From positions 2,666,001 to 2,730,000 of the forward strand of contig NZ_CP156795.1 of the NCBI RefSeq assembly GCF_039862785.1: a DNA stretch of 64,000 nt, in the 5' to 3' direction. Shown here piece by piece: positions 25,847-34,406 of this stretch (position 1 is the first letter of the stretch; each line of letters starts with the position of its first letter). Under the pieces are notes generated by a model. The model saw only the letters and a program-made list of their open reading frames with translations, was not told the origin of the DNA and made no database searches. This DNA comes from Acinetobacter sp. ANC 7912. GTDB taxonomy: Bacteria; Pseudomonadota; Gammaproteobacteria; Pseudomonadales; Moraxellaceae. The position numbers were made by a program, and so were the translations under genes.

Positions 25847-25874
25847 TTTCCTGTGCTGTAACAGATACAGGAAA
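25847..25874. promoter_or_regulatory. Inverted repeat upstream of folA
   Basis: TTTCCTGT (25847-25854) and ACAGGAAA (25867-25874), perfect eight-base arms 12 bases apart, ending 26 bases before the folA ATG. It could be an operator or a leader hairpin. Confidence 0.35.
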
Positions 25875-25900
25875 TCCAGGTGTAGACAAGGATTTAAGCT

Positions 25901-26413
25901 ATGGCATTTCAAGATTTAGAAGTGGTTCACGTGGTGGCTATGGATCAGCAACGCTGTATCGGTAAGGGCAATGACCTACCTTGGCATATTTCTGCCGACC
26001 TGAAACATTTCAAGGAAATTACCCAAGGCGGTGTAGTGGTCATGGGCCGTAAAACGTTGGAATCTATGGGCCGTGCCTTGCCTAAACGCGTGAACTGGGT
26101 GATCACTCGTGATCCCAACTGGAATTTTGCAGGCACGCGTGTTGCACACAGCATTGAAGAAGCCCTAGCCCAAGCGGTTGCCGATGTCAAAGCCTCTGAA
26201 AAACCAGACAGCATTTTTGTCATCGGGGGTGGTGAAATCTTCAAACAGACCATGGATATTGCTGACCGCCTGGAACTAACTCATGTCGAGCTGGATGTTC
26301 AAGGTGATGCCTACTATCCTGAAATTCCGGCTGAGTTTAAAAAAGTTTCTTCCGAGTCACACACCGACGACAAAACCGGGATTGTTTTTGAGTTCGCAAC
26401 GTATAGAAAATAA
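25901..26413 (+). CDS. folA: Dihydrofolate reductase
   Basis: 170 residues, typical for chromosomal DHFR. It reduces dihydrofolate to tetrahydrofolate with NADPH and is the target of trimethoprim. Features are VVAMDQQRCIGKGNDLPWHI (the Met20-type loop), FKEITQGGVVVMGRKTLESM, VITRDPNW, SIFVIGGGEIFKQTM for NADPH binding, and LTHVELDVQGDAYYPEI. ATG at 25901 follows AAGGA. It pairs functionally with the upstream thyA. Confidence 0.95.
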   Translation: MAFQDLEVVHVVAMDQQRCIGKGNDLPWHISADLKHFKEITQGGVVVMGRKTLESMGRALPKRVNWVITRDPNWNFAGTRVAHSIEEALAQAVADVKASEKPDSIFVIGGGEIFKQTMDIADRLELTHVELDVQGDAYYPEIPAEFKKVSSESHTDDKTGIVFEFATYRK

Positions 26414-26439
26414 AAGAATAATTTTAACTTGAAGATTCA

Positions 26440-27489
26440 ATGATGCCTGCACAGGGAAATCCTGCACCCCACCGGCTGTTCTGGTTACTGAATGCAGTAT
26501 TTACCCTGTTTGTTCTTGGTTCCAGCTTGTGGCTGTGCCTGGCAATCTGGGTGCAGCAGCCTTTGGGAGTGATTGGCAGTTATGTGCTGATTACGCTATG
26601 GCTGCTTCTCGCCTGCGGGGCTTTAGGCATCTATTTTAGCCGTCATCTGATTTCGCGTGGCGCAGATACTATTCTCTATATTTTAGCTTTCCTGTTTAGC
26701 CTGCTCTGGTATTTCAGTCTGGATGCCCGTCAGGACCGGGACTGGAATCCTGAAGTTTCCCGTATTCTCAGTTATGAGCAGCAAGGTGATCTGGTTACTC
26801 TACATAATGTGCGCAACTTTAACTGGCGACCGGACGGCAGTTATGTCGAACGCTGGGAAAGCCGTAGTTATGACCTGAATAAAATTACTGGTGTGAATGT
26901 CATCACGTCCTACTGGATGGGTCCGCACATCGCACATACTTTGGTGAGTTTTGATTTTGCTGATCAAAAACCGCTGACTTTTTCCATTGAAATCCGTAAG
27001 GAAAAAAATGAGGAGTTCTCAGCAATTGGTGGCTTTTTCCGCAAGTATGAACTGAGTCTGGTCGCTGCTGATGAACGCGACATTATCTATACCCGCACTA
27101 ATACCCGTGGTGAGCAGGTCTATTTCTTTCCAGTGAACATGCCACAGGCACAAGCCCAGGCACTGTTTAAGGAATACCTAGCCAAAGCCGATGATCTGGC
27201 ACAACAGCCGAAGTGGTACAACACCCTGACTAGTAACTGCACCACACTGGTATTTGACATGGTCCAAGCAGTTTCACAAAAACCATTGCCAACCGATTAC
27301 CGCCTATTTGCTTCCGGTTATCTACCAAATTATATGTATGACCTGCAGGCGCTGGATCAGAACTGGGACTTACGCACCTGGTATGCCAAGGCGCATGTCA
27401 ATCCACGTGTCAAAGAATTTGTTCAGGTCAGCAGCGAACAATATTCCGCTTTAATCCGCGAAGGCTTGCCGACAGCGCAAACAGAATAA
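26440..27489 (+). CDS. DUF4105 (Lnb-type) membrane protein
   Basis: 349 residues. Three N-terminal membrane helices (about 12-35, 43-65, 75-95) precede a periplasmic DUF4105 domain, with FNWRPDGSYVERWESRSYDL, ITSYWMGPHIAHTLVSF and TSNCTTLVFDM, where the cysteine of SNCTT is the presumed nucleophile and the histidine of HIAHT its partner. DUF4105 is shared with Lnb, a lipoprotein transacylase in Gram-positive bacteria. A similar lipid or amide-transfer reaction in the periplasm is an inference. The gene starts 26 bases after folA and may be co-transcribed. Confidence 0.75.
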   Translation: MMPAQGNPAPHRLFWLLNAVFTLFVLGSSLWLCLAIWVQQPLGVIGSYVLITLWLLLACGALGIYFSRHLISRGADTILYILAFLFSLLWYFSLDARQDRDWNPEVSRILSYEQQGDLVTLHNVRNFNWRPDGSYVERWESRSYDLNKITGVNVITSYWMGPHIAHTLVSFDFADQKPLTFSIEIRKEKNEEFSAIGGFFRKYELSLVAADERDIIYTRTNTRGEQVYFFPVNMPQAQAQALFKEYLAKADDLAQQPKWYNTLTSNCTTLVFDMVQAVSQKPLPTDYRLFASGYLPNYMYDLQALDQNWDLRTWYAKAHVNPRVKEFVQVSSEQYSALIREGLPTAQTE

Positions 27490-27588
27490 GAGCACTTTCA
27501 AGTAAAGCAAAAGATACAAATTGTATTGGTATCTATTGAATTTTTTTGTTTATATACAGTGATGTATCAAAGAAAAAGAGTAAGTCCA

Positions 27589-28050
27589 ATGTTAAAGAAA
27601 GTGACCGCTATTGCTATGTTAGCTTCAGCACTGGTTTTTACCGGCTGCCAAACTACACCAGACCAGACCTCTTCTCAGGCTGTTGAAAACTTGCAACAGC
27701 TGCAAAACCGCACCTGGATCGTCACCCACATTGGCAGTGAAGAAATCAAGACTGTACCTACTGCACGTAATATCCCAAGCCTGCAGTTTGATGCAGCAAC
27801 CCAACGTGTAACGGGCGCTGATGGCTGTAACCGCATTATGGGCAGTTATACGGCTGGTAAAGATACCCTGACTTTAAGCCAGATGGCAGGCACCAAAATG
27901 GCTTGTATGAATAACGATGATCTGGATCAAAAATTTAATGAAGCGCTTACAAAAGTGACTCATTACCAGGTCTTCGGTAAAACCCTGAAACTACTAGATA
28001 GCTATGGCAATCCGGTCATTCAGCTGACCAGTGCAGCACAGCCTCGCTAA
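27589..28050 (+). CDS. META/HslJ-domain lipoprotein
   Basis: 153 residues from ATG 27589; a frame open from 27526 has no ribosome site. The signal ends in the lipobox FTGC near residue 18. The META domain (about 45-148) shows RTWIVTHIG, ADGCNRIMGSYTAGKDTLTL and MAGTKMACMN, the pattern of HslJ proteins linked to heat or novobiocin tolerance. It should be attached to the envelope and matured by Lgt, encoded nearby. A terminator follows. Confidence 0.85.
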   Translation: MLKKVTAIAMLASALVFTGCQTTPDQTSSQAVENLQQLQNRTWIVTHIGSEEIKTVPTARNIPSLQFDAATQRVTGADGCNRIMGSYTAGKDTLTLSQMAGTKMACMNNDDLDQKFNEALTKVTHYQVFGKTLKLLDSYGNPVIQLTSAAQPR

Positions 28051-28064
28051 ACTATTTTCAAAAG

Positions 28065-28089
28065 AGCCTGTTTATACAGGCTTTTTTTT
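28065..28089 (+). terminator. Terminator of the META-domain lipoprotein gene
   Basis: AGCCTG-TTTATA-CAGGCT followed by eight T, 15 bases after the stop. Confidence 0.88.
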
Positions 28090-28142
28090 ATTCAGTATTT
28101 AGAGCGTAGAATAGAAATAGATATTTGAAAAAGGACAAGATC

Positions 28143-28661
28143 ATGCAACAAGCACTTTTCGGTGGAGGATGCTTTTGGTGTACCGAAGCGGTATTCCTGC
28201 AAATTCGCGGTGTGGAGAAAGTCGTGAGCGGCTATGCTGGTGGGCATATCGAAAACCCAAGCTATGAACAAGTGTGTGATGGTAATACCAACCATGCCGA
28301 AGTGATCCTGATTGATTTTGATAATAGCCAGATCAGCTTCAAGCAATTGCTGGATGTGTTCTTTGCCACTCATGACCCTACAACCCTAAACCGTCAAGGT
28401 AATGATGTCGGCACTCAATACCGTTCGGTAATTTATTACTTTAACGAGGAACAACAACAGCAAGCCCAAGAAGTCATTGATGCACTGAAAGTTGACGGCG
28501 TAAATGTCGTAACAGAACTCAGCCCTGCCCCAACCTTCTATCCGGCAGAAGACTATCATCAGAATTTCTTTGCCAAGAACCCAACTCAAGGCTACTGTAA
28601 CTTTGCCATTCCACCAAAACTCAACAAGCTGCGTTCGAAGTTTGTCGATCTGCTGAAATAA
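28143..28661 (+). CDS. msrA: Peptide-methionine (S)-S-oxide reductase
   Basis: 172 residues from the ATG at 28143, chosen because AAGGA lies 7 bases upstream; a TTG six codons earlier is less likely. It repairs methionine S-sulfoxide in proteins. The catalytic motif [12 protein letters not shown] is at the N-terminus, followed by [35 protein letters not shown] and the late [15 protein letters not shown], whose cysteine is a candidate recycling residue. Single-gene unit with a shared terminator. Confidence 0.95.
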   Translation: MQQALFGGGCFWCTEAVFLQIRGVEKVVSGYAGGHIENPSYEQVCDGNTNHAEVILIDFDNSQISFKQLLDVFFATHDPTTLNRQGNDVGTQYRSVIYYFNEEQQQQAQEVIDALKVDGVNVVTELSPAPTFYPAEDYHQNFFAKNPTQGYCNFAIPPKLNKLRSKFVDLLK

Positions 28662-28672
28662 AGTCAGCGGCA

Positions 28673-28706
28673 ATAAAAAAAAGCGACCACTTAGGTCGCT
28701 TTTTTT
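28673..28706. terminator. Bidirectional terminator, msrA/exbD
   Basis: AAGCGACC-ACTTA-GGTCGCTT with A and T runs on either side, between two convergent genes. Confidence 0.9.
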
Positions 28707-28718
28707 GATTCTGGAAAA

Positions 28719-29123
28719 TCAGTTATCGGTTGCAAAGGCAATATCTGTGAGTCCGGCTCCACTCGCGCGTGACATCACCTGAGCAACGGTGTCATAACGG
28801 GATGCTTTGTCTGCCTTAAGAACAATGGTTGGCTGACGCTGTGCCTGACCTGCCTGATTGAAACGGGTTTCCAGCTCATCCAGCGAAACAACCTTGCCAT
28901 TCCATGCCACATCACCGGCAGCATTAATGCTGATGGTGACATTTTCAGGCGGCAGATCAATAATTTCTGCTGTGGTTTGTGGCAAGGTTAATGGAATTGA
29001 TGGGTTCGCAACGGTCGCTGTCACCAGAAAGATGATCATCAATACCAACATAATGTCGATCAGGGGAATGAGGTTCATCTCATTCATGCCTGTATCGTTG
29101 TCTTCACCCAATTGAAAAGCCAT
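28719..29123 (-). CDS. exbD: ExbD biopolymer transport protein
   Basis: 134 residues. One membrane helix near the N-terminus (LIPLIDIMLVLMIIFLVTAT) carries the aspartate required for proton use by the motor, followed by a periplasmic domain. With ExbB it forms the proton channel that powers TonB. The ATG overlaps the exbB stop by one base (TAATG), so it is the last gene of a tonB-exbB-exbD operon. Confidence 0.93.
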   Translation of the reverse strand: MAFQLGEDNDTGMNEMNLIPLIDIMLVLMIIFLVTATVANPSIPLTLPQTTAEIIDLPPENVTISINAAGDVAWNGKVVSLDELETRFNQAGQAQRQPTIVLKADKASRYDTVAQVMSRASGAGLTDIAFATDN

Positions 29124-29743
29124 TAAGCTTGACCTCCAACTAAATTCTCTTGAGCCACTTTGGTATCTGCTTTCTTGGCAGATTCCTGTTGCAGCATAGT
29201 ATCGATCAGCAGGCTATGCGCATGATCTTGCAGTTCATTGCTTAAAGTACGGTTGAAACGTACGGCAATGTTATAAGCCAATACTGCAGGAATCGCCACT
29301 GCCAGACCTAAACCGGTCATGATCAGTGCCTCACCGACTGGTGTCGCCACTTGAGCCAGACCTGCCTGACCGCTCTTACCCACGGCAACCAGCGCATGGA
29401 AGATGCCCCATACTGTACCGAACAGACCCACGAAAGGCGCGATAGATGCTATGGTACCCAGAACGGAAACGCCTTTTTCAGCATTGGCTTTCTCTGCTGC
29501 AATTTGACGCAGTAAAGCCTGTTCAGCTACAGCCTTACGCTGTTCAAAGCCCAGAGGAGCCATTTTTACTTTCAATTTATCAAGCGCTGCAGACAACTGA
29601 ACATAAGCCAATTGCTTGAGTTGACGTGTACCGAGCAAGCGCAGTACGAAAATAGTCCATGTCGCAATCGACATTGCCAGCAACACAAAATACAGTGTTT
29701 TACTGACTGCATCAGCATGTTGCCAATAAACTGAAAAGTTCAT
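29123..29743 (-). CDS. exbB: ExbB/TolQ-family proton channel protein
   Basis: 206 residues with three membrane helices (about 15-38, 105-130, 145-170). The conserved core VSVLGTIASIAPFVGLFGTVWG and GLAQVATPVGEALIMTGLGL identifies the MotA/TolQ/ExbB family. Together with ExbD and TonB, encoded on either side, it should energise outer-membrane receptors such as the PiuA-type receptor in this window. A TolQ role is less likely because tonB is adjacent. Confidence 0.92.
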   Translation of the reverse strand: MNFSVYWQHADAVSKTLYFVLLAMSIATWTIFVLRLLGTRQLKQLAYVQLSAALDKLKVKMAPLGFEQRKAVAEQALLRQIAAEKANAEKGVSVLGTIASIAPFVGLFGTVWGIFHALVAVGKSGQAGLAQVATPVGEALIMTGLGLAVAIPAVLAYNIAVRFNRTLSNELQDHAHSLLIDTMLQQESAKKADTKVAQENLVGGQA

Positions 29744-29768
29744 ACTCGAACTCCTAATGGGTTAGCCG

Positions 29769-30548
29769 TTATCTGGTAATCTGGAAGTCAAAGGGTTGCT
29801 GGACGCGCGTTGGATAAGCAACACCATTTTCAACATATTTGGTTAACTGTGCACGACGTACTGCTGACTCGACCTTACGGTTAATCGAAGGACTACAGCT
29901 GGAATTACGTACAGTCGCTGAAACCACCTTACCTTGTTCATTCGCCGAAATATCCACCACCAGTGAGCAGGAATCTTTTAACTCGCCTGCGGTCATAGAA
30001 ACTTTTGGCGCACGCAACCAGCTGACACCACCGCCCAAAGACACACTCTTCGGCGCTGGAGGCGCAGGCGGTGCCGGTGGAGTGACCGGTGCCGGCGGTG
30101 CAACAGGCGCTGGTGCAGGTTTTGGTACCACCTTTTCAGTCACCACAGCAGGTGTAACCGGAGCTGGCGGTGTTGGTTTGGTTTCAACTGGAGGTGGAGC
30201 AACCACTTTCGGTGCTTCCGCCTTTTTCACTGGCTGGATTTTTTCAACCTTTTTCGGTGGCGGTGGTAACGGTTTGTCGACAACCTTCACTTCTTTCGGT
30301 TTTAGTAGCTCTTTCTTCGGCTCAGGTGGTTTTGGCTTCGGAGGTAATGGTTTCGGTGCTTCCTGCAGTTTGACAAAACGCACCTTCAAAGGTTCCTTGT
30401 CTACAGGTTTGAGTTCAGGTGCTTTCATCTGGCTGACCGCCCACAACAGGCCAACGTGCCCGACCAGTACCGCCGCCATCACAGTTGCGACTTTCTTTTT
30501 CATCTGGTTGGGAGGAGTAGGCATCTTAGGAGAAGCAACTTGGCTCAT
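29769..30548 (-). CDS. tonB: TonB energy-transducing protein
   Basis: 259 residues from ATG 30548; the frame stays open to a TTG at 30587, which has no better ribosome site. A basic cytoplasmic start and one membrane helix (KVATVMAAVLVGHVGLLWAV) are followed by a long Pro/Lys-rich periplasmic spacer with PKPLPPKPKPPEPKK and repeated P-A-P elements, then the C-terminal TonB domain (about 180-259) with NSSCSPSINRKVESAVRRAQ. It spans the periplasm to reach receptor TonB boxes. First gene of the exbBD operon, 25 bases before exbB. Confidence 0.9.
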   Translation of the reverse strand: MSQVASPKMPTPPNQMKKKVATVMAAVLVGHVGLLWAVSQMKAPELKPVDKEPLKVRFVKLQEAPKPLPPKPKPPEPKKELLKPKEVKVVDKPLPPPPKKVEKIQPVKKAEAPKVVAPPPVETKPTPPAPVTPAVVTEKVVPKPAPAPVAPPAPVTPPAPPAPPAPKSVSLGGGVSWLRAPKVSMTAGELKDSCSLVVDISANEQGKVVSATVRNSSCSPSINRKVESAVRRAQLTKYVENGVAYPTRVQQPFDFQITR

Positions 30549-30627
30549 TAAATCTTTTACCTTGAGGAGATGATGCGAAACAACCAATCAAACTCATCGG
30601 TTAGCACAATTAAAGTACGCCAATAAT

Positions 30628-30648
30628 AAATGAGAAGGGTTTTCATTT
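30628..30648 (-). promoter_or_regulatory. Candidate Fur-like palindrome upstream of tonB
   Basis: AAATGAGAA-GGG-TTTTCATTT, a 21-base palindrome with one mismatch per arm pair, 80-100 bases upstream of the tonB ATG. The outer AAATGA/TCATTT arms resemble Fur sites of gammaproteobacteria. Confidence 0.45.
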
Positions 30649-30708
30649 GCAATAACAATCCCAAACTTTCTCCAACTTTTTTTATAAGCTGATGAAATCT
30701 ACTCAAAT

Positions 30709-30739
30709 AAAAAAGGCATACTTAAAGTATGCCTTTTTT
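30709..30739 (-). terminator. Terminator of purU
   Basis: AAAAAAGGCATACTTTAAG-TATGCCTTTTTT read on the minus strand, 18 bases past the purU stop. Confidence 0.88.
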
Positions 30740-30756
30740 GAATTGCAATGCAAGTG

Positions 30757-31623
30757 TTATTGGAACACCACAGTTTTATTGCCATCAACAATGATACGGT
30801 CTTCCAGATGCCATTTCACCGCACGTGCCAGCACATTACGTTCCACGTCCTGACCCAGTTCACGTAACTGGTCTACAGTAAAGTCATGGCTCACGCGTTC
30901 CACGTCCTGCTCGATGATTGGACCTTGGTCCAGATCTGCAGTGACATAGTGTGCAGTTGCACCAATCAGTTTCACGCCTTTGTCATAAGCCTGTTTATAT
31001 GGATTGGCCCCAACGAACGCTGGCAGGAAGGAATGGTGAATGTTGATAATTTTCATTTCCCATTTCGATACAAATTCTTCATCCAGAATCTGCATATAAC
31101 GCGCCAATACCAGCAGATCATTGCCCTGCATCAGCTCGTCAATTTTGGCATAAGCCTCGCGTTTATTTTCCTTATTCACCGGCACAACTTCAAACGGAAT
31201 ACCGAAGTTTTCTACCGATTCACGCAGGGTGTCATGGTTTGAAACCACTTTGGTAATTTCACATGGCAGTGCACCACGGGCATGACGCCATAACAGCTCC
31301 AGCAGAGCGTGATCCACTTTAGACACCAGAATACCGACTTTTTTCACATCACTCACCAGTGCCAGACGCCATTTCATGTCATAGCGTTCTGCGACATTGG
31401 CAGAGAAAGTCTGTAGCAGGCTTTCTTTACGGCTTTGCAGGTTGTCCAGTTCAAACTCTACACGCATGAAGTAACGCCCGCCCTGCGCTTCTGTCGCGTA
31501 TTGATCAAGGGCTGTAATGTTGGCACCCTGATGATACAAGAAGCTAGACACAGCCTGCACGATGCCTGGCTTGTCTTCACAAGTAATCAATAAACGCGCG
31601 GTGTTAGCAGTCGTCATATTCAT
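30757..31623 (-). CDS. purU: Formyltetrahydrofolate deformylase
   Basis: 288 residues from ATG 31623; a GTG at 31638 and an ATG at 31617 are alternatives, and none has a clear ribosome site. It hydrolyses 10-formyltetrahydrofolate to formate and tetrahydrofolate. An N-terminal ACT domain (RLLITCEDKPGIVQAVSSFL) precedes a formyltransferase-like domain with KVGILVSKVDHALLELLW, IINIHHSFLPAF (catalytic N and H) and HYVTADLDQGPII (catalytic D). Single-gene unit between a TetR regulator and tonB. Confidence 0.93.
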   Translation of the reverse strand: MNMTTANTARLLITCEDKPGIVQAVSSFLYHQGANITALDQYATEAQGGRYFMRVEFELDNLQSRKESLLQTFSANVAERYDMKWRLALVSDVKKVGILVSKVDHALLELLWRHARGALPCEITKVVSNHDTLRESVENFGIPFEVVPVNKENKREAYAKIDELMQGNDLLVLARYMQILDEEFVSKWEMKIINIHHSFLPAFVGANPYKQAYDKGVKLIGATAHYVTADLDQGPIIEQDVERVSHDFTVDQLRELGQDVERNVLARAVKWHLEDRIIVDGNKTVVFQ

Positions 31624-31672
31624 GTTGGTATATGTCACTAATCAGGTAAATTAAAAAAGTAAGCCGAGTATT

Positions 31673-32404
31673 CTAGCGCGTTTCTGAATTATTCTGAATA
31701 GTTTGTTCAGTTTCCCGATCTTTAGCAGATGACAGGCTGGCAAACAGTTCGGATGAACCAAAGGAGTTCAACAGGCTTTCATAAGTCTGACGGCTTTCGC
31801 CACGCAGATAGGCACCTTCTAGGAATACCATCTGACGCAATGCCTGCCATACCCATTTTTCTTCCAGATGGTTGGAATCGGTAATGTGGCCAGACATATA
31901 CAGGAAGTTGGTCCAGTTGGTCAGTACGATCCATAGGTTGATGATCAGCGCTTCAATTTCGGAATCGGTCATTTCCATCAGGCCGGCATTCACGAAGGCC
32001 TTGTAGATCTTCTGCCCCTGTTTCATTACCTCACCAGCAAAGCGTGGATACATCTTGTGAAAGTCTTCATTGTTTTCCACCAGATGGTAGACATCACGGT
32101 GCAGGAAGCGGTAAGCCCAGAGTTGGCTGCTCAACACCTGGAAATAATGAATCTTGTCATTGGCATCAAGTGGACGGTCTTCAGGCAGCGCCAGCATTTC
32201 CAGCGTTTCCTTCTGGTACTGCTCCATCAGCTCCTTGATAATTTCATTCTTATTACGGAAATGATAGTACAGGTTACCCGGGCTCATACCCAGCTCAGCA
32301 GCAATATGGTTAGTTGTCACTGAACGTTCGCCACGCTCGTTAAACAACTGCAAACTGATCTGCAAAATACGTTCTTTCGTTTTCAACGTTTTGGTTTGGG
32401 ACAT
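31673..32404 (-). CDS. TetR-family transcriptional regulator
   Basis: 243 residues. An N-terminal helix-turn-helix (about 10-58) has RILQISLQLFNERGERSVTT and AAELGMSPGNLYYHFRNKNE, typical of TetR. The remainder is an effector and dimerisation domain with aromatic-rich helices. It is divergent from an aldehyde dehydrogenase gene 136 bases away, with a perfect 18-base palindrome between them, so it probably represses that gene and perhaps itself. The inducer, possibly an aldehyde or fatty acid derivative, is inferred from context. Confidence 0.85.
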   Translation of the reverse strand: MSQTKTLKTKERILQISLQLFNERGERSVTTNHIAAELGMSPGNLYYHFRNKNEIIKELMEQYQKETLEMLALPEDRPLDANDKIHYFQVLSSQLWAYRFLHRDVYHLVENNEDFHKMYPRFAGEVMKQGQKIYKAFVNAGLMEMTDSEIEALIINLWIVLTNWTNFLYMSGHITDSNHLEEKWVWQALRQMVFLEGAYLRGESRQTYESLLNSFGSSELFASLSSAKDRETEQTIQNNSETR

Positions 32405-32475
32405 CCTAAAATAACCATTCAGTTCGTATAACGCTCACGCCAGCAGCAGGCTGACGGACGAGTACACAAAGTAAC

Positions 32476-32504
32476 TTGACTAATTAGAGTATTTACTCTA
32501 AAAA
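32476..32504 (+). promoter_or_regulatory. Promoter of the aldehyde dehydrogenase gene
   Basis: TTGACT (32476-32481), 17-base spacer, TAAAAA (32499-32504), 36 bases before the ATG. The spacer is filled by the palindrome at 32484-32501. Confidence 0.55.
32484..32501. promoter_or_regulatory. Perfect palindrome, likely TetR operator
   Basis: TTAGAGTA-TT-TACTCTAA with perfect eight-base arms, between the -35 and -10 of the dehydrogenase promoter and upstream of the divergent TetR gene: the classic position for steric repression. Confidence 0.65.
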
Positions 32505-32539
32505 TGATGCATCGATTTTCTTAAAAATGGTAGTGCGGC

Positions 32540-33988
32540 ATGAACAGTCATACAAAAACGACATCAATGACACCACATTTTTTTGATAGCCAATGCCTTA
32601 ATGACATTTTGGCCTTACAAAAACATGCCTACTTACGTTACCCATTGCCGACTGCAAAGGAACGTATCGATCGTTTAGCTCGACTTAAGCGTATCTTAGT
32701 TAAGTATCAAGATCAATTTGCTGAAGCAATTAATCAGGACTATGGCAACCGCTCCATCGGGGAAACCAAAATTGGTGAGCTGCTGACCTGTTTAGAACAT
32801 ATCAAGTATTACAGCAAGAACCTGACTACGTGGATGAAACCATCCAAACGCCATGTCAGCATTATTCACCAGCCAGCCAAAGCTTGGGTACAGTACCAGC
32901 CTTTGGGCGTGGTCGGTATCATTGCACCCTGGAACTATCCTTTATTACTGTCGATTGGGCCGCTGATCTGTGCTTTAGCAGCCGGTAACCATGCCATGAT
33001 CAAGATTTCCAGTTCATCAGCCGCTTTTGGTGAAGTATTGGAAAAAGCACTAGCCGAAGCTTTCCCGAAAGAACTGGTGGCTGTGATCAATGGTGGCGGT
33101 CGGGTATCGGATGCGTTCTGCCGACTGGCTTTTGACAAGCTGATTTTCACTGGTTCAACTGCAGTCGGTAAAACTGTCATGGCTACAGCTGCAGAAAATC
33201 TGGTCCCAGTGATTCTGGAACTCGGCGGCAAGTCACCTGTTCTAGTTCACCCTTCTATTGACCTGAAAGATGTAGCGCAGCGTGTGGCTGTGGGTAAGCT
33301 CTGGAATGCCGGACAGACCTGTGTAGCACCAGACTATATGTTCCTGCCGCGTGGCAAGACCGCAGAGTTTATTGATCACTTCAAGGCCTGCGTGGAAAGT
33401 ATGTACCCGGACATCACCCACAATCAAGACTACACTTCTATCATTAATGACAAGCAGTACAACCGCCTGCAAGGTTATTTAGAAGATGCCCGTGTGCGTG
33501 GTGCACAGGTGATCGAGATCAATCCGCGTAATGAAAGGCCAGCGGATCTACGCAAAATTGCACCGACGATTCTAACCAATGTCACCCCAGACATGGATGT
33601 GATGAAGAATGAAATCTTCGGTCCGCTGTTGCCGATCATGGAATATGATCAAATTGACGACGTTATCGACTTTATTAATAGCCGTCCGCGTCCACTTGCA
33701 TTATACTATTTCGACTTTGATCAGGCGCGTGCCGATTATGTCGCACAGCGTACCCATTCGGGTCACTTTGGTCAGAACACGGTATTGACCCATGTTGCGC
33801 AGGATGACCTGCCATTTGGCGGCGTTGGCGCCTCCGGAATGGGTAAATATCATGGACCAGAGGGCTTCTTCAGTTTGTCGCATGAACGGTCTGTAATGTC
33901 GAATCCTAAGCTGTATAGCTTGAAATACATTCTCCCACCGTTTAATAAGCCGATTCATAAACTGATTTCGAAGACTCTTCTTCGATAA
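32540..33988 (+). CDS. Aldehyde dehydrogenase (coniferyl/long-chain aldehyde type)
   Basis: 482 residues of the ALDH superfamily, oxidising an aldehyde to the acid with NAD(P)+. Features are GVVGIIAPWNYPLLLSIGPL, FTGSTAVGKTVM in the cofactor fold, the base in ELGGKSPVLV, the nucleophile in WNAGQTCVAPDY and the tail motif PFGGVGASGMGKYHGPEGF. The short form with a C-terminal hydrophobic tail (KYILPPFNKPIHKLISKTLL) resembles coniferyl aldehyde and long-chain fatty aldehyde dehydrogenases. It is divergent from a TetR regulator that probably controls it. The substrate is unproven. Confidence 0.87.
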   Translation: MNSHTKTTSMTPHFFDSQCLNDILALQKHAYLRYPLPTAKERIDRLARLKRILVKYQDQFAEAINQDYGNRSIGETKIGELLTCLEHIKYYSKNLTTWMKPSKRHVSIIHQPAKAWVQYQPLGVVGIIAPWNYPLLLSIGPLICALAAGNHAMIKISSSSAAFGEVLEKALAEAFPKELVAVINGGGRVSDAFCRLAFDKLIFTGSTAVGKTVMATAAENLVPVILELGGKSPVLVHPSIDLKDVAQRVAVGKLWNAGQTCVAPDYMFLPRGKTAEFIDHFKACVESMYPDITHNQDYTSIINDKQYNRLQGYLEDARVRGAQVIEINPRNERPADLRKIAPTILTNVTPDMDVMKNEIFGPLLPIMEYDQIDDVIDFINSRPRPLALYYFDFDQARADYVAQRTHSGHFGQNTVLTHVAQDDLPFGGVGASGMGKYHGPEGFFSLSHERSVMSNPKLYSLKYILPPFNKPIHKLISKTLLR

Positions 33989-33995
33989 ATGATCA

Positions 33996-34030
33996 AGGCA
34001 TGAGCTATTGCACAGGCTCATGCCTCGTTT
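33996..34030 (+). terminator. Terminator after the aldehyde dehydrogenase gene
   Basis: AGGCATGAGC / GCTCATGCCT, perfect ten-base stem with a ten-base loop, then CGTTTT. Confidence 0.75.
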
Positions 34031-34043
34031 TAGACAAAATCGC

Positions 34044-34072
34044 TTGTCTTTTAAGCGCATTTTTGGTATAAA
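34044..34072 (+). promoter_or_regulatory. Promoter of rpmB-rpmG
   Basis: TTGTCT (34044-34049), 17-base spacer, TATAAA (34067-34072), about 80 bases before the rpmB ATG. Confidence 0.65.
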
Positions 34073-34153
34073 ACGCCCCTTGAATGAATTCAATCCGTTT
34101 ATTTTTGACTGGCCAAACAGATTTGCTGTTGGCTAAATCAATGGAGTTACACC

Positions 34154-34390
34154 ATGTCTAAGGTTTGCCAAGTTACCGGCAAGCGTCCAGTCGTTGGTAA
34201 CAACGTCTCACACGCCAACAACAAAACTAAGCGCCGGTTCGAGCCGAACCTGCACCAACACCGCTTCTGGTTAGAAAGCGAAAAACGTTTCGTACGTCTT
34301 CGTCTTACTACTAAAGGTATGCGTATTATCGACAAATTGGGCATCGAGAAGGTTGTAGCTGACCTACGTGCTCAAGGTCAAAAGATCTAA
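34154..34390 (+). CDS. rpmB: 50S ribosomal protein L28
   Basis: 78 residues, full length. It starts [20 protein letters not shown], followed by [16 protein letters not shown] and [14 protein letters not shown], the usual L28 sequence with its single CxxTGK-type start. GGAG precedes the ATG. rpmG follows 16 bases later, the conserved bacterial pair. Confidence 0.98.
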   Translation: MSKVCQVTGKRPVVGNNVSHANNKTKRRFEPNLHQHRFWLESEKRFVRLRLTTKGMRIIDKLGIEKVVADLRAQGQKI

Positions 34391-34406
34391 GTAAGGAGTC
34401 AGGACA

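Noticed and set aside
29839..30573. 244-codon Gly/Thr-rich open frame antisense to tonB
   Set aside because: It is the reverse reading of the Pro/Lys-rich tonB spacer; no ribosome site or domain.
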